From: Oscillospiraceae bacterium
Lineage (GTDB): Bacteria > Bacillota > Clostridia > UMGS1840
Assembly: GCA_015068645.1 (NCBI GenBank)
Contig: SVKD01000008.1
Span: 40,448 to 104,447, forward strand
Length of the DNA stretch: 64,000 bases
Reading direction: 5' to 3'
Each line of letters begins with the position of its first letter. Position 1 is the first letter of the stretch. This document shows positions 8,537 to 16,741 of this stretch, piece by piece. The notes under the pieces were generated by a model. It was not told the DNA's origin. It did not search any database and worked only from the letters and a program-made list of their open reading frames with translations. A program made the translations under genes and the position numbers.

Positions 8537-11340
8537 TGAAAAAAGGTTTTTCCCTGTTATTAGTTCTGACTCTGATTCTTAGCTCCTTTGGTTTGGTTGC
8601 TTCTGCAGCATCCGGCGGTGCAAGTCAGGTTATTTCTGAATTCAACATTATGCCCCAGAGCTGCTCTGCAGACTCCGACAATTTAGTAACCCGTAGAGAA
8701 TTTGCTTACACCATTGCCAATATTTTAGGCAGTGGTGAAGCAGAACCCCGTGAAACTCAGTTTGTTGATGTTACCGTAGACGAAGCAGATTCCGGTTACA
8801 TTTACTATGCAACCATCAACGGCTTCTTATTACCGGAAGGTAATATGTTCTGCCCCAATGATCCTATTTCTCTGTATGATTTCAACGATGCAGTTATCAA
8901 ACTGTTAGCTTATGAAACCATCGCACAGGCAAATGGCGGCGGCGTTGACGGCGCAATCAAAACCGTTAGAGATTTAAAAATCTATAACAAAGTTACTATC
9001 AACAATTATGAAACCGTAACCGTAAAACAGTATCGTCAGTTGATTTACAACCTGATGACTGCAGATATTACCGAATTTAACTACAGCTATGATAAAGACG
9101 GTAACATCAACTTGTCTAGAACCGGTGCTACCAAAACTATCTTATCTCAGTACTTTGGTATTTCCCGTTACTACGGTTCTATCGTTGATGTAAATAACTT
9201 AAAACCCAGCGCAAGATTCAAAGTGACCAAAAACGTGTCCGAAGCAAATCCCGAAATCTTAGCAGTAAATCAGGAATATGATTTCTTATCCAACGGTAAA
9301 GTGGATATGAACTTCTACAAAAACATTCCTGTTGAAATTTGGATTGACAGCGACGGCGTTATCGTTTACATTGCTCCCCAGCAGAATGTAGAAGTGTTCT
9401 ACGATGTGATTTACAGCGTAAACAACGATACCAATCCTGACAATGCGTATGCTTTAAATCTGGTTGAATCTATTGAATTAAACCGTGATGAAAAAGAATA
9501 TAAAATTGATCCCAAAGCAAGCGTTAGCTACAACGGTGCTATCACCAAAACTCCTGTGAAATTAGCAGGCAAATATGCGAAAATCGTTTTAATTAACAAC
9601 AAAATTACCTTTATCGAAACCTGGAACCTCCAGGAAGGCGGTATGGTAAGAGAAGTAAATAACAGCTACATTTCTTTCTTCAAAGGGGAAGCTGAAGGTA
9701 GAGTAAAGAAAATCGGTGAATATGAAAACATCATGGTTATCATTGATGGCAGAAGCACCGACCGTACTCAGATTAAACCCGGCAGCTTATTCTACTATTA
9801 TCAGACCGATGATCAGTTAGTAGTTGTAGTTTCCGAAAAAACCATCTCCGGGAACTTAGAAAGTATGTCTACTGACGAAATGGAAATCGGAAGACATTTC
9901 TATCCCACCAACGGCGATATTTATGTTTCCGAAGACGGTGGCGAATCCTACGTTACCAACAACTTTGATGGCGTATTCGGCAATCAGGTGCTCTGCTATG
10001 TGGATATCTTTGGCGACATCCGTTACATGAGAGCATTAGACGAATTGAACAAGAGCAATGAATTTACCGCTTATATCATCGGTTCTTCTCAGAAGGGCTT
10101 TGAAGATATCAAAATTAAAGTTCAGAAACTTTATCCTGATGTAGAAGAGGCAACCATTACGCTGCCTACCGATTTACCGGCATCTAAAATCATTGACAAT
10201 CCTGCAACCGCAATCAATGACATTGCAACCGTGTTCTCTTCCGCATCCAGCATTGCAGCAAATGCAATGAAATGGAGCGACAAGATGAATGCAACCAATA
10301 AGCTCTACAAATTTACCGTAGATGATGAAGGTGTAATCACTCAGATTGCTGAACCTGATTACTATCTGCTCTTCGGTGAAGAACACGATGTAACCTACTT
10401 GGATGATAATAAAGTAGAACAGACTATGACTGTTCCTTGCTTACCCGCAATCAACATTCCTCTGGACCACTTCACCGGTGACTATCGTGCGATTTACTTG
10501 CCTGATACCAAAACCAACGGTATCACTACCGGTATCGGCAGCAGCTTAGCTTCCACTCAGCTGTTCTACATCCGTAACGAAAGATTCATCATCTTAACTA
10601 ATATTGACGGTAAATTAGGTGTTATGGAAAAATCTTATAATGAGTTATTAGCACACGGTACCTTCAATATGAGTGATGAATCCTTAAAAGTAAACATTGC
10701 AATGTTTGCAAAACCGGAAGATTCCACTCCTGCATTCTGGTTCTTATACGGTAACACCGATAAAATCCGCCGTCATAACGGTGACGACGATGCTACCATC
10801 GACTCCATCACCTTAAAATATGACGCTGAAAAAGACAAAAACTACTATGAAGTAGTTTTAGATGGCGGCGACATGGAATGGGAATTAGATACCATTGTTT
10901 TAGCAGAGTTGGGTCTTACATCTTCAGATATTACTCACTACAGACCTTCTTCTGAACCCGCTCCCGACAAACTGGAAGTTGGTATGAAGGTTGAATATAT
11001 GGATGGCGCACTCTTCTGCAATAACGAAGTGTATATCACCGGCGTGGAAGAATATCCCAAGAGCGCTTCCGGTGCTGATATGACCATTGACGAATGGTAT
11101 CAGAACATTATGCCCGGTATGTTGAGAGGTACTCTGAAAAAGATTACCGATTACAGACTGTTCTTAGAAAACGGTGCAGCTTACCACATTGGTAACAACT
11201 GTAATATTGTTGGTGTTAAATTCAAAAACGGTAAAGTGGAATATGTAGATTTAACAGAAGCAGATTTAGAAGCAGGTTCCACCATTTACTACAACAGAAA
11301 TATCAACGTTAACGCAATTTACGTAGAAATTGTTGACTAA
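8533..11340 (+). CDS. Secreted protein with degenerate N-terminal SLH-like region, function unknown
   Basis: 935 residues. Start ATG at 8533 (or the adjacent ATG at 8536) overlaps the stop of the SLH gene and is preceded by GGAGG at 8518-8522. Residues 1-25 are a signal peptide (SFGLVASA). Residues about 38-150 have SLH-like spacing (LVTRREFAYTIANIL, FVDVTVDEADSGYIYYA, MFCPNDPISLYDFNDAVIKL) but depart from consensus. The remainder is beta-rich with many short repeats of the form GNLESM, GEYENIMVII and YRLFLENG, and I recognise no named domain. The coupling suggests it works with the preceding SLH protein at the cell surface. Confidence 0.8.
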   Translation: MMKKGFSLLLVLTLILSSFGLVASAASGGASQVISEFNIMPQSCSADSDNLVTRREFAYTIANILGSGEAEPRETQFVDVTVDEADSGYIYYATINGFLLPEGNMFCPNDPISLYDFNDAVIKLLAYETIAQANGGGVDGAIKTVRDLKIYNKVTINNYETVTVKQYRQLIYNLMTADITEFNYSYDKDGNINLSRTGATKTILSQYFGISRYYGSIVDVNNLKPSARFKVTKNVSEANPEILAVNQEYDFLSNGKVDMNFYKNIPVEIWIDSDGVIVYIAPQQNVEVFYDVIYSVNNDTNPDNAYALNLVESIELNRDEKEYKIDPKASVSYNGAITKTPVKLAGKYAKIVLINNKITFIETWNLQEGGMVREVNNSYISFFKGEAEGRVKKIGEYENIMVIIDGRSTDRTQIKPGSLFYYYQTDDQLVVVVSEKTISGNLESMSTDEMEIGRHFYPTNGDIYVSEDGGESYVTNNFDGVFGNQVLCYVDIFGDIRYMRALDELNKSNEFTAYIIGSSQKGFEDIKIKVQKLYPDVEEATITLPTDLPASKIIDNPATAINDIATVFSSASSIAANAMKWSDKMNATNKLYKFTVDDEGVITQIAEPDYYLLFGEEHDVTYLDDNKVEQTMTVPCLPAINIPLDHFTGDYRAIYLPDTKTNGITTGIGSSLASTQLFYIRNERFIILTNIDGKLGVMEKSYNELLAHGTFNMSDESLKVNIAMFAKPEDSTPAFWFLYGNTDKIRRHNGDDDATIDSITLKYDAEKDKNYYEVVLDGGDMEWELDTIVLAELGLTSSDITHYRPSSEPAPDKLEVGMKVEYMDGALFCNNEVYITGVEEYPKSASGADMTIDEWYQNIMPGMLRGTLKKITDYRLFLENGAAYHIGNNCNIVGVKFKNGKVEYVDLTEADLEAGSTIYYNRNINVNAIYVEIVD

Positions 11341-11363
11341 TTTCTGAATCCAAACAATAAAAA

Positions 11364-11394
11364 AACAGAGAGAAGCAATTCTCTCTGTTTTTTT
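11364..11394 (+). terminator. Intrinsic terminator of the SLH operon
   Basis: AACAGAGAGAA (11364-11374) pairs with TTCTCTCTGTT (11379-11389) around GCAA and is followed by a T-run. It closes the 5483-11340 operon. Confidence 0.9.
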
Positions 11395-11399
11395 GTATT

Positions 11400-12107
11400 T
11401 CATATCTTATTGTTCTTTTTGCATTTTTGTTTCTTTTGCATCTTTTCCATTCTTCGCCAATTATAGAAGCTATATAAGTCGTTTGCCAAAAATACCAAAA
11501 AGCAAATCACCACGGATAAATAATTGATATCCCAAAAACAGGCAACACTCCAAAGCACAATCAGCACAATATCATTTAATGCATAAACCAAGGCAAAATA
11601 GGGACTTCTCCTTGCCATCAAATAACAAGCGCCAAAGCTGGTGGAAACGGATAAGGTGCTCCACCAAAGGTTGGGGGTATTCAGCCATTTTAACACAAAG
11701 TAGAAGACGGCAGTCACCATGGCGGTGAGGAGGACAAAAACACACCATTCTTTTTTACGGATGTGATTTACAGCAACCTGGGATTTTTTTCCTTGAAAGG
11801 GATTTTTTAACCAACATATAAAAGCGTATGCCGCCATAGGTACCGACATTCCCAGATAGGTGATCATTTCACCGTAGTACCTGGTGGAATAGGAAATATA
11901 GCCGTAGATTGAGCCAAACACAACCATCATCAGTTGTCCTATGGGATTTCCCTTGGCACAAAAAATCAGTGAAGTTACACCTAAAAGAGATGCAACGAGT
12001 ACCAAAAAACTTTCCTGACGGAAAATAAAATAAGATGCGAGAATGGTTGCCATAGACCCCAGCCAAAGTATCCATTCCCGTTTGGAAAAATAGGTCAAAA
12101 TTTTCAT
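11400..12107 (-). CDS. pnuC: PnuC-family nicotinamide riboside-type transporter
   Basis: 235 residues from the ATG at 12105-12107, which has GGAGG four bases upstream; a longer in-frame start at 12137 (MDGCFF) lies inside the leader hairpin region and is less likely. About seven hydrophobic helices and the conserved helix containing GYISYSTRYYGEMITYLGM, then WLNTPNLWWSTLSVS and YALNDIVLIVLW, match PnuC-type facilitators, which bring nicotinamide riboside (or, in the PnuT subgroup, thiamine) into the cell for cofactor salvage. It is monocistronic, behind its own consensus promoter and a structured leader with a terminator-like hairpin, so expression is probably controlled by attenuation. The substrate is inferred from the family only. 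Confidence 0.85.
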   Translation of the reverse strand: MKILTYFSKREWILWLGSMATILASYFIFRQESFLVLVASLLGVTSLIFCAKGNPIGQLMMVVFGSIYGYISYSTRYYGEMITYLGMSVPMAAYAFICWLKNPFQGKKSQVAVNHIRKKEWCVFVLLTAMVTAVFYFVLKWLNTPNLWWSTLSVSTSFGACYLMARRSPYFALVYALNDIVLIVLWSVACFWDINYLSVVICFLVFLANDLYSFYNWRRMEKMQKKQKCKKNNKI

Positions 12108-12119
12108 CGTTCCTCCAAT

Positions 12120-12204
12120 AAAAAAGCATCCGTCCATACAACTTCAAAGACCTAACGTTGTATGCCGAATGCTTCCGCACGGATTCTACCCGGTGGCAGA
12201 ATCC
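12120..12204 (-). promoter_or_regulatory. Structured leader of pnuC, candidate riboswitch or attenuator
   Basis: On the minus strand the leader has a first hairpin, GGATTCT (12198-12204) with AGAATCC (12181-12187), and then a long stem, AAGCATTCGGCATACAAC (12174-12157) with GTTGTATGGACGGATGCTT (12142-12124), running into six T residues (as a minus-strand RNA). The second hairpin is a terminator between promoter and gene. I cannot match it to a riboswitch class I know well (no TPP, FMN, THF or purine core). NAD-related pnuC leaders are known, so a ligand-sensing role is plausible but unproven. Confidence 0.6.
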
Positions 12205-12234
12205 TTTTGATATCTTCAATTTTTTATCGTCTAC

Positions 12235-12263
12235 AGTATAGCAAACAATGAGACATTTGTCAA
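12235..12263 (-). promoter_or_regulatory. pnuC promoter
   Basis: Minus strand TTGACA (12258-12263), 17-base spacer, TATACT (12235-12240): a near-perfect housekeeping-sigma promoter in the gap between the nitroreductase stop and the pnuC leader. Confidence 0.85.
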
Positions 12264-12266
12264 GGG

Positions 12267-12785
12267 TTAAAAAGAATTGTAGCTGATTAAATCTTCCATG
12301 GGACGAAATTCATTGTGCATCGGGTAGGGAGCACTGTCTTCCGATGGATATCCCATCACCAGAAGAGCCACCGGTTCCAATTCTTCGGGAATGTTGTAGT
12401 TTTCTCTCATTGCTGCAGGGTCAAAGCTCATCACCCAGCAGGAACCAATACCCAATTCCCAGGCACCCAGCATCAGATGGGTGGTTACAATAGAGCAGTC
12501 AACAGGAGCGGATTTTGCACCATCATATCGGCGGGTCCAGCCTTCATTTTTGTTGTAACAAACAAGCATTGCCAAAGGCGCGTTAAAATGGCTTCTGGTG
12601 CAATTTGGAAGTTTGCTCAAGGTTTCTTTGGAGTCCAGCACCAAAATGCGTTGTGGCTGCATATTACAGCCTGTGGGAGCGATGTGTCCATAGGCTAAAA
12701 TTTTCTCCACTAGTTCTTGGGGGACTTTTTTATCCAGAAAATTTCTGACAGAATAACGGCTTTTTGCCAGTTCATAAAAGTTCAT
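12267..12785 (-). CDS. Nitroreductase-family flavoprotein
   Basis: 172 residues. ATG at 12785 with AAGGAG nine bases upstream. The N terminus (FYELAKSRYSVRNFLDKKVP) and ILAYGHIAPTGCNMQPQRIL carry the R.S.R.F and AP.a.N.QP FMN-binding pattern of the nitroreductase family; MLGAWELGIGSCWVMSFDP is the family's central helix and SEDSAPYPMH the C-terminal segment. These are FMN-dependent NAD(P)H oxidoreductases with varied acceptors; the substrate here is unknown. It lies 13 bases downstream of the PAP2 gene and is probably cotranscribed from the 13706-13734 promoter. Confidence 0.9.
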   Translation of the reverse strand: MNFYELAKSRYSVRNFLDKKVPQELVEKILAYGHIAPTGCNMQPQRILVLDSKETLSKLPNCTRSHFNAPLAMLVCYNKNEGWTRRYDGAKSAPVDCSIVTTHLMLGAWELGIGSCWVMSFDPAAMRENYNIPEELEPVALLVMGYPSEDSAPYPMHNEFRPMEDLISYNSF

Positions 12786-12798
12786 GTTATGACACTCC

Positions 12799-13671
12799 TT
12801 ACCATTTTATTTTTTGTAAAATCAGCGGATACAAGCCAAAAATCAAGGTGATAAGCACCAGATAATGGAATGCATCCCAAATCAGAAACAGCGACAGATT
12901 TTCGGGAACCGGAATGGCTTCCAGCCCTGCTTTAAAAATCAAAGCGAAGACAATTGCCCCCACAACCCGAAACAGTTTTTTTGTAAAAGATACATTGTAG
13001 TTCATGCGAATGAGAGCCCGATCAATATGAGAAGATGCGGTTAACCCCCCCATCAGACCCAGGCATTTGAAATAATCTGCATAATGGGGGTCCGGCTTGA
13101 TAAGAAAAAAGATGCCAAATGCTAACATTCCTAAAAATACAGGTGCAAACATCATTACGGGATTTTTCAGCTTTTCGTAGAGAGCGCTTCCCAAAATCCC
13201 GATGGAAATTCCTAAAATAAGACCCACGATTACATCGGAAGGATAATGGGCACCCAGATACATTCTGGAGCATCCGATTGCCACAGATACAATGATTGCA
13301 GTAATTAAAAGCCATCGTTTGCGCAGTAAACGTGCCAGTGCCGTGGTCCAGGTGGAAATGTTCTGGGTGTGACCGCTGGGGAAGGAATACCCCGTTGCCG
13401 TTTCAGGACGGACACAAGTCACTTTGCCGGTATGAAAGGGACGGGGGATATGAAACAAATTTTTCAAAATCCCATTGATTCCTAAAGAACAGATGGTTAA
13501 AAAACAAAGGCGGTAGGCACCTTCTTTTTGCACCATAAAATACCACACAGCAATGAGAACAATTAAAATGGTGTCTTCTCCCAAAGCTGTAACGGCTTCC
13601 ATCAATGTATTCAAGGCAGGGGTACGAATACTCTCCAACCATTGTAAAAGAGCAAGTTCTCCGAAAAACAT
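12799..13671 (-). CDS. PAP2-family membrane phosphatase
   Basis: 290 residues from the ATG at 13669-13671, preceded by GAGGTG; the upstream in-frame ATG at 13734 overlaps the -35 element and is rejected. Several transmembrane helices. The three PAP2 phosphatase motifs are intact: KNLFHIPRP, SFPSGHTQ and SRMYLGAHYPSDV. Family members dephosphorylate membrane lipid phosphates such as undecaprenyl pyrophosphate or phosphatidate at the outer face of the membrane; which one applies is not decidable here. First gene of a two-gene unit with the nitroreductase. Confidence 0.9.
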   Translation of the reverse strand: MFFGELALLQWLESIRTPALNTLMEAVTALGEDTILIVLIAVWYFMVQKEGAYRLCFLTICSLGINGILKNLFHIPRPFHTGKVTCVRPETATGYSFPSGHTQNISTWTTALARLLRKRWLLITAIIVSVAIGCSRMYLGAHYPSDVIVGLILGISIGILGSALYEKLKNPVMMFAPVFLGMLAFGIFFLIKPDPHYADYFKCLGLMGGLTASSHIDRALIRMNYNVSFTKKLFRVVGAIVFALIFKAGLEAIPVPENLSLFLIWDAFHYLVLITLIFGLYPLILQKIKW

Positions 13672-13705
13672 CCTTTCACCTCTTCGGTTTTTATCTTCTG
13701 TGGTT

Positions 13706-13734
13706 ATTGTATCATAAATCCACAAAAAATGCAA
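13706..13734 (-). promoter_or_regulatory. Promoter of the PAP2-nitroreductase unit
   Basis: Minus strand TTGCAT (13729-13734), 17-base spacer, TACAAT (13706-13711). Confidence 0.75.
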
Positions 13735-13744
13735 GAAAAATCTC

Positions 13745-13773
13745 TTTACATTAAGAACAGAATGTGCTATAAT
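13745..13773 (+). promoter_or_regulatory. Promoter of the NifX-like gene
   Basis: TTTACA (13745-13750), 17-base spacer, TATAAT (13768-13773), divergent from the PAP2 promoter. Confidence 0.8.
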
Positions 13774-13807
13774 GAACGGTAGTTAAAAATTTGAAAGGAA
13801 GTTTTTT

Positions 13808-14194
13808 ATGAAAGTGGCAGTAACCTACCAAAACGGTGAGGTGTTTCAGCATTTCGGTCATACTGAATTTTTTAAAATTTACGAAGTAGAAGATAACAAA
13901 GTGAGTTCCTCTTCAGTAGTTTCCACCGGAGGGCACGGGCATGGTGCTCTTTCCGGATTTTTGAAGGAGCAGGGAGTTACCGTGGTGATTTGCGGCGGTA
14001 TTGGCGGTGGTGCGCAAAATGCGCTGTTAAATGCCGGCATTCGTTTCTTTGGTGGTGTGAAAGGGGATTGTGATCAGGCAGTGGAAGCCTTTTTGGCAGA
14101 AAATCTTTCCTATAATCCTAATGTAACCTGCAATCATCATGGGGAAGGACACTCCTGCAGCGGGCATTCCTGCGGTAATCATGGCTGTCATTAA
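13808..14194 (+). CDS. NifX/NifB-type (dinitrogenase cofactor biosynthesis fold) protein with Cys/His-rich tail
   Basis: 128 residues; ATG at 13808 after GAAAGGAAG. Residues 1-100 match the small FeMo-cofactor-binding fold shared by NifX, NafY and the NifB C terminus: VAVTYQNGEVFQHFGHTEFF, the GHGHGALSGFLKEQGVTVVI segment and GGIGGGAQNAL. Such stand-alone proteins are common in non-fixing anaerobes, and no nif genes are seen here. The last 22 residues are strikingly Cys/His-rich (CNHH, HSCSGHSCGNHGCH), which suggests binding of a metal or Fe-S precursor. Function unknown; metal handling is inferred. Confidence 0.85.
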   Translation: MKVAVTYQNGEVFQHFGHTEFFKIYEVEDNKVSSSSVVSTGGHGHGALSGFLKEQGVTVVICGGIGGGAQNALLNAGIRFFGGVKGDCDQAVEAFLAENLSYNPNVTCNHHGEGHSCSGHSCGNHGCH

Positions 14195-14235
14195 AATCCT
14201 ATTGTCAGAATCAAGAAAAACGGAGGATAAAATCA

Positions 14236-14706
14236 ATGAAAAAATTAACAGCACTTTTTTTAGCCCTGCTTTTGGTGTTTACTATGGCAGGATGCGGTAA
14301 CCAAACGGAAGAAAACGTGACCCCTACTCCCACACCTGCTATGGAGTCTGCGGAAGCTGATGTATCCGGCTCTTCTGTGGGTGGAGAAACACCTGATATG
14401 TATGCGGCAACAGAAGTTTCCGACAGTCCTGTTATCGCTACCTATAAACTGTCGGCAGCAAATTATGGAAATGGCGAAGTAACTGGTATTGGGCTGCCTG
14501 CAATACAAATCGTGTTGCAGGAAGACGGTACCGGTATTTATGGTGATGCCAATGGGCAGATGAACATTGTGTGGACTCAGGAAGGCGATCAGTATACGCT
14601 GATTTCCCAACAGCTTGGTCCTAATGACCCGTTGGTACTGACTGCGGATGGAGATAACCTGATTGCAGTATACGGGGAACAGACTATGACCTTCCAAAAA
14701 CAATAG
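14236..14706 (+). CDS. Small lipoprotein with lipocalin-like C-terminal domain
   Basis: 156 residues. CGGAGGATAA precedes the ATG. Signal peptide with lipobox MAGC (Cys at residue 20), a Thr/Pro-rich linker and a roughly 90-residue beta-rich domain (ATYKLSAANYGNGEV...VLQEDGTGIYGD...IVWTQEGDQYTL) of the kind often labelled lipocalin-like in Clostridia. It is a close paralogue of the next gene (near-identical leader DNA) and a more distant one of 15643-16314. Likely anchored to the outer face of the membrane; ligand unknown. Confidence 0.8.
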   Translation: MKKLTALFLALLLVFTMAGCGNQTEENVTPTPTPAMESAEADVSGSSVGGETPDMYAATEVSDSPVIATYKLSAANYGNGEVTGIGLPAIQIVLQEDGTGIYGDANGQMNIVWTQEGDQYTLISQQLGPNDPLVLTADGDNLIAVYGEQTMTFQKQ

Positions 14707-14750
14707 TATTGGAATTTTGTGACTAAAAAAATAACACAAGGAGAAATCAA

Positions 14751-15431
14751 ATGAAAAAATTAACAGCACTTTTCTTAGCAATGCTGATGGTATTTGTTGT
14801 GGCAGGTTGCAAAAAAGAAACCAAGGAAACCGCAACGAAAAAAACGGATGCAACTCCGGCTCCTACCGCAACTGCAACTCCCGAAGAAACCGAAACTCCT
14901 GCGGATGCAGAAGCTACCGCAGAGGAGACAACTGCTCCTTCTGAGGGAGAAAATGCTGATTCGGGAGCAACTGTAAGCTCAGAAGAAAAAATAACTCCCC
15001 AAACCGCAGAAACTGCAGCAGCACAAACTGCACCTGCAGATACCGGCGCTTCTGTTGATACTGCTGAAAGCTCGGCAACCACAAAAGCACCTAAAGCTGC
15101 GGAATCTACCGAAGAGACTCCGAAAGAAACTGCTTCTGCCCAAGCTACTGTTTCTGTGGAAAGTATGGTTGGTACATACAATCTGACTGCTCTCGAAATG
15201 GACGGACAGGTAGCGCCCATCCAGGGAGAATCTCCGTTAACCTTAGTATTAAACGGAGACGGCACCGGCACTTACGGTCCCAACGGACAGGCGATTTCTA
15301 TCAATTGGACTTACGAAAATAACAGCGTTATTTTAACCGCGCCCGGCAAAGAGACTCCGCTGACACTGCTCGTGCAGGACGGCAATTTGGTTCAGCAGGG
15401 TGCAGACGGCAACGCTATTTACACAAAATAA
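14751..15431 (+). CDS. Lipoprotein paralogue with long Thr/Ala-rich linker and lipocalin-like domain
   Basis: 226 residues. The first 45 bases are nearly identical to those of the upstream gene, pointing to tandem duplication. Lipobox VAGC, then about 110 residues of Thr, Ala, Glu and Pro low-complexity linker, then the same terminal domain (VGTYNLTALEMDGQVAPIQ, LVLNGDGTGTYG, INWTYENNSVILT). Compared with its neighbour the linker is much expanded, which would place the domain further from the membrane. Closed by a terminator. Confidence 0.8.
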   Translation: MKKLTALFLAMLMVFVVAGCKKETKETATKKTDATPAPTATATPEETETPADAEATAEETTAPSEGENADSGATVSSEEKITPQTAETAAAQTAPADTGASVDTAESSATTKAPKAAESTEETPKETASAQATVSVESMVGTYNLTALEMDGQVAPIQGESPLTLVLNGDGTGTYGPNGQAISINWTYENNSVILTAPGKETPLTLLVQDGNLVQQGADGNAIYTK

Positions 15432-15443
15432 TCTCTAAACGAA

Positions 15444-15487
15444 AAAGAAGCCTTTTTACTTTATTTCTACGGAGGCTTCTTTTTTTA
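15444..15487 (+). terminator. Intrinsic terminator after the lipoprotein pair
   Basis: AAAGAAGCCT (15444-15453) pairs with AGGCTTCTTT (15473-15482), followed by a T-run that runs straight into hairpin repeat copy A. Confidence 0.85.
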
Positions 15488-15557
15488 TTGTGAATACAAC
15501 AAGGTTCCGGGGCACCCGACCGCAATCTTTGATTGCGTCATCGGGTCGGGTTCTTAT
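15481..15557 (+). repeat. Terminator-associated hairpin repeat, copy A
   Basis: Begins in the terminator T-run with TTATTGTGAATACAAC and ends GGGTTCTTATT. Inside, ACCCGACC pairs with GGTCGGGT-like sequence, enclosing the smaller hairpin GCAATC-TTT-GATTGC. Copy B (16737-16815) is the same sequence in inverted orientation; copy C is at 28484-28562. Confidence 0.8.
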
Positions 15558-15642
15558 TTCAAAATATTTTCCATCATGTGGGAACCTTTTTTGAATTTGC
15601 TCGTCTGTGCTAATATCAGACTACTTATAAGGAGATTTTATT

Positions 15643-16314
15643 ATGAAACGATTTGCAGCATTACTTTTAGCAGTTCTTATGATGTTTGTTTTGGCAGCAT
15701 GCAACAATCAGGATGGTTCCGACGGTGTTAAAGATTCCACCGAAGTGAAAAGCATTGCCGGCGTCTATCAGATGACTTCTTTTGAAGAAAACGGCGAGGA
15801 AGAGGAAATTGCAGATATCAAATTGATGTTTTATCCCGACGGAACTATTTCCGGTAGCGAAATCGGAATGCAGGATTTTTCCTGGACACAGGATGGTGAC
15901 GTAATTAGCATAAAACAAGGAGAAAATGCCCTTGGCTGTTCTGTGGACGGAGATACGTTAACCCTTACCTATGAAGATGAACATGAAAGCAGCAAAATGG
16001 TTCTTACCAGAATATCTGATGTAGAGATGGATCCCGTTGCGGGTACTTATCAAATTACCCACTATGAAAAGGATCAGGAAGAATCTACCGAGGAATTCTC
16101 TGATATGGAGTTGATCGTTTATGCAAACGGCACTTGTAAATATCAGGGGGCAGACGTAATCAAGCACTTCAGATGGAATCGTGAGGGAGATCAGCTGACC
16201 TTTGCATACGGTGGCGATGTTACTGAAGTAAAAACCTTTGATATGACCGTGGACGGAGATGATATCATTTACGATCGATACGGCGAAAAAGCAATTTTCT
16301 CCAAACAAAAATAA
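15643..16314 (+). CDS. Lipoprotein with two lipocalin-like domains
   Basis: 223 residues; ATG after AAGGAG. Lipobox LAAC (Cys at residue 20). Two copies of the domain: residues about 38-125 (IAGVYQMTSFEENGEEEEI) and 130-220 (VAGTYQITHYEKDQEESTEE), each with a DGTISG or NGTCKY turn and a W.REGDQ/W.QDGD strand. Related to the lipoproteins at 14236 and 14751. With the next gene it lies between two inverted copies of the hairpin repeat. Function unknown. Confidence 0.8.
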   Translation: MKRFAALLLAVLMMFVLAACNNQDGSDGVKDSTEVKSIAGVYQMTSFEENGEEEEIADIKLMFYPDGTISGSEIGMQDFSWTQDGDVISIKQGENALGCSVDGDTLTLTYEDEHESSKMVLTRISDVEMDPVAGTYQITHYEKDQEESTEEFSDMELIVYANGTCKYQGADVIKHFRWNREGDQLTFAYGGDVTEVKTFDMTVDGDDIIYDRYGEKAIFSKQK

Positions 16315-16323
16315 GGCAACAAG

Positions 16324-16356
16324 GAAGCGCAGTAAATACAACTGCGCTTCTTTTTT
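16324..16356 (+). terminator. Intrinsic terminator
   Basis: GAAGCGCAGT (16324-16333), 7-base loop, ACTGCGCTTC (16341-16350), then six T residues. Closes the two-domain lipoprotein gene. Confidence 0.9.
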
Positions 16357-16383
16357 GCAAAAAAAATTCATGGAGAAAAATCC

Positions 16384-16412
16384 TTGCTTTTTTTAGAAAA
16401 AAGGAGTATAAT
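16384..16412 (+). promoter_or_regulatory. Promoter of the TIGR04076-like gene
   Basis: TTGCTT (16384-16389), 17-base spacer, TATAAT (16407-16412), with the start codon 27 bases further on. Confidence 0.7.
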
Positions 16413-16438
16413 GTAAGAAAAGAAAAGGGGAGTGTGGT

Positions 16439-16741
16439 ATGAAACCTTGTAAAATTACAGCGGTCAAGCAAGTGGAGCATCAGGATTTAATGAAGCTGTA
16501 TGAAAATCCCCTCGAACACACTTGTGATATCCGGGTGGGTGATGTTTTTATCTCTGAAAACGGAGAAAAACCGGAAGGACTTTGCCAAAGTGCCTGGGAC
16601 AGTATGGCATTTTTTGTAAAAGAGCTTGCCCAAGGAGGCGGCAACTTTTACGACGGTTGGATGAAAAATCCCCATTCTGCTATGATTTCCTGTAATGACG
16701 GATTTCGTCCCGTCAGCTTTTATATTGAAGTGGTGGAATAA
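16439..16741 (+). CDS. TIGR04076-family small protein
   Basis: 100 residues; ATG at 16439 after AAGGGGAGTG. The order of conserved blocks, CKITAVKQ at the start, HTCDIRVGDVF, KPEGLCQSAWDSM and MISCNDGFRPVSFYIE at the end, fits the TIGR04076 family of small cytosolic proteins found in anaerobes. Function is not established. Its stop codon lies inside the end of hairpin repeat copy B. Confidence 0.75.
   Translation: MKPCKITAVKQVEHQDLMKLYENPLEHTCDIRVGDVFISENGEKPEGLCQSAWDSMAFFVKELAQGGGNFYDGWMKNPHSAMISCNDGFRPVSFYIEVVE

Noticed and set aside
12799..13734. PAP2 start at 13734
   Set aside because: That codon overlaps the -35 element and lacks a ribosome binding site; 13671 has GAGGTG.
14815..15160. 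Low-complexity region that could be a non-coding repeat
   Set aside because: It keeps frame as a Thr/Ala/Glu linker between a lipobox and a conserved domain.
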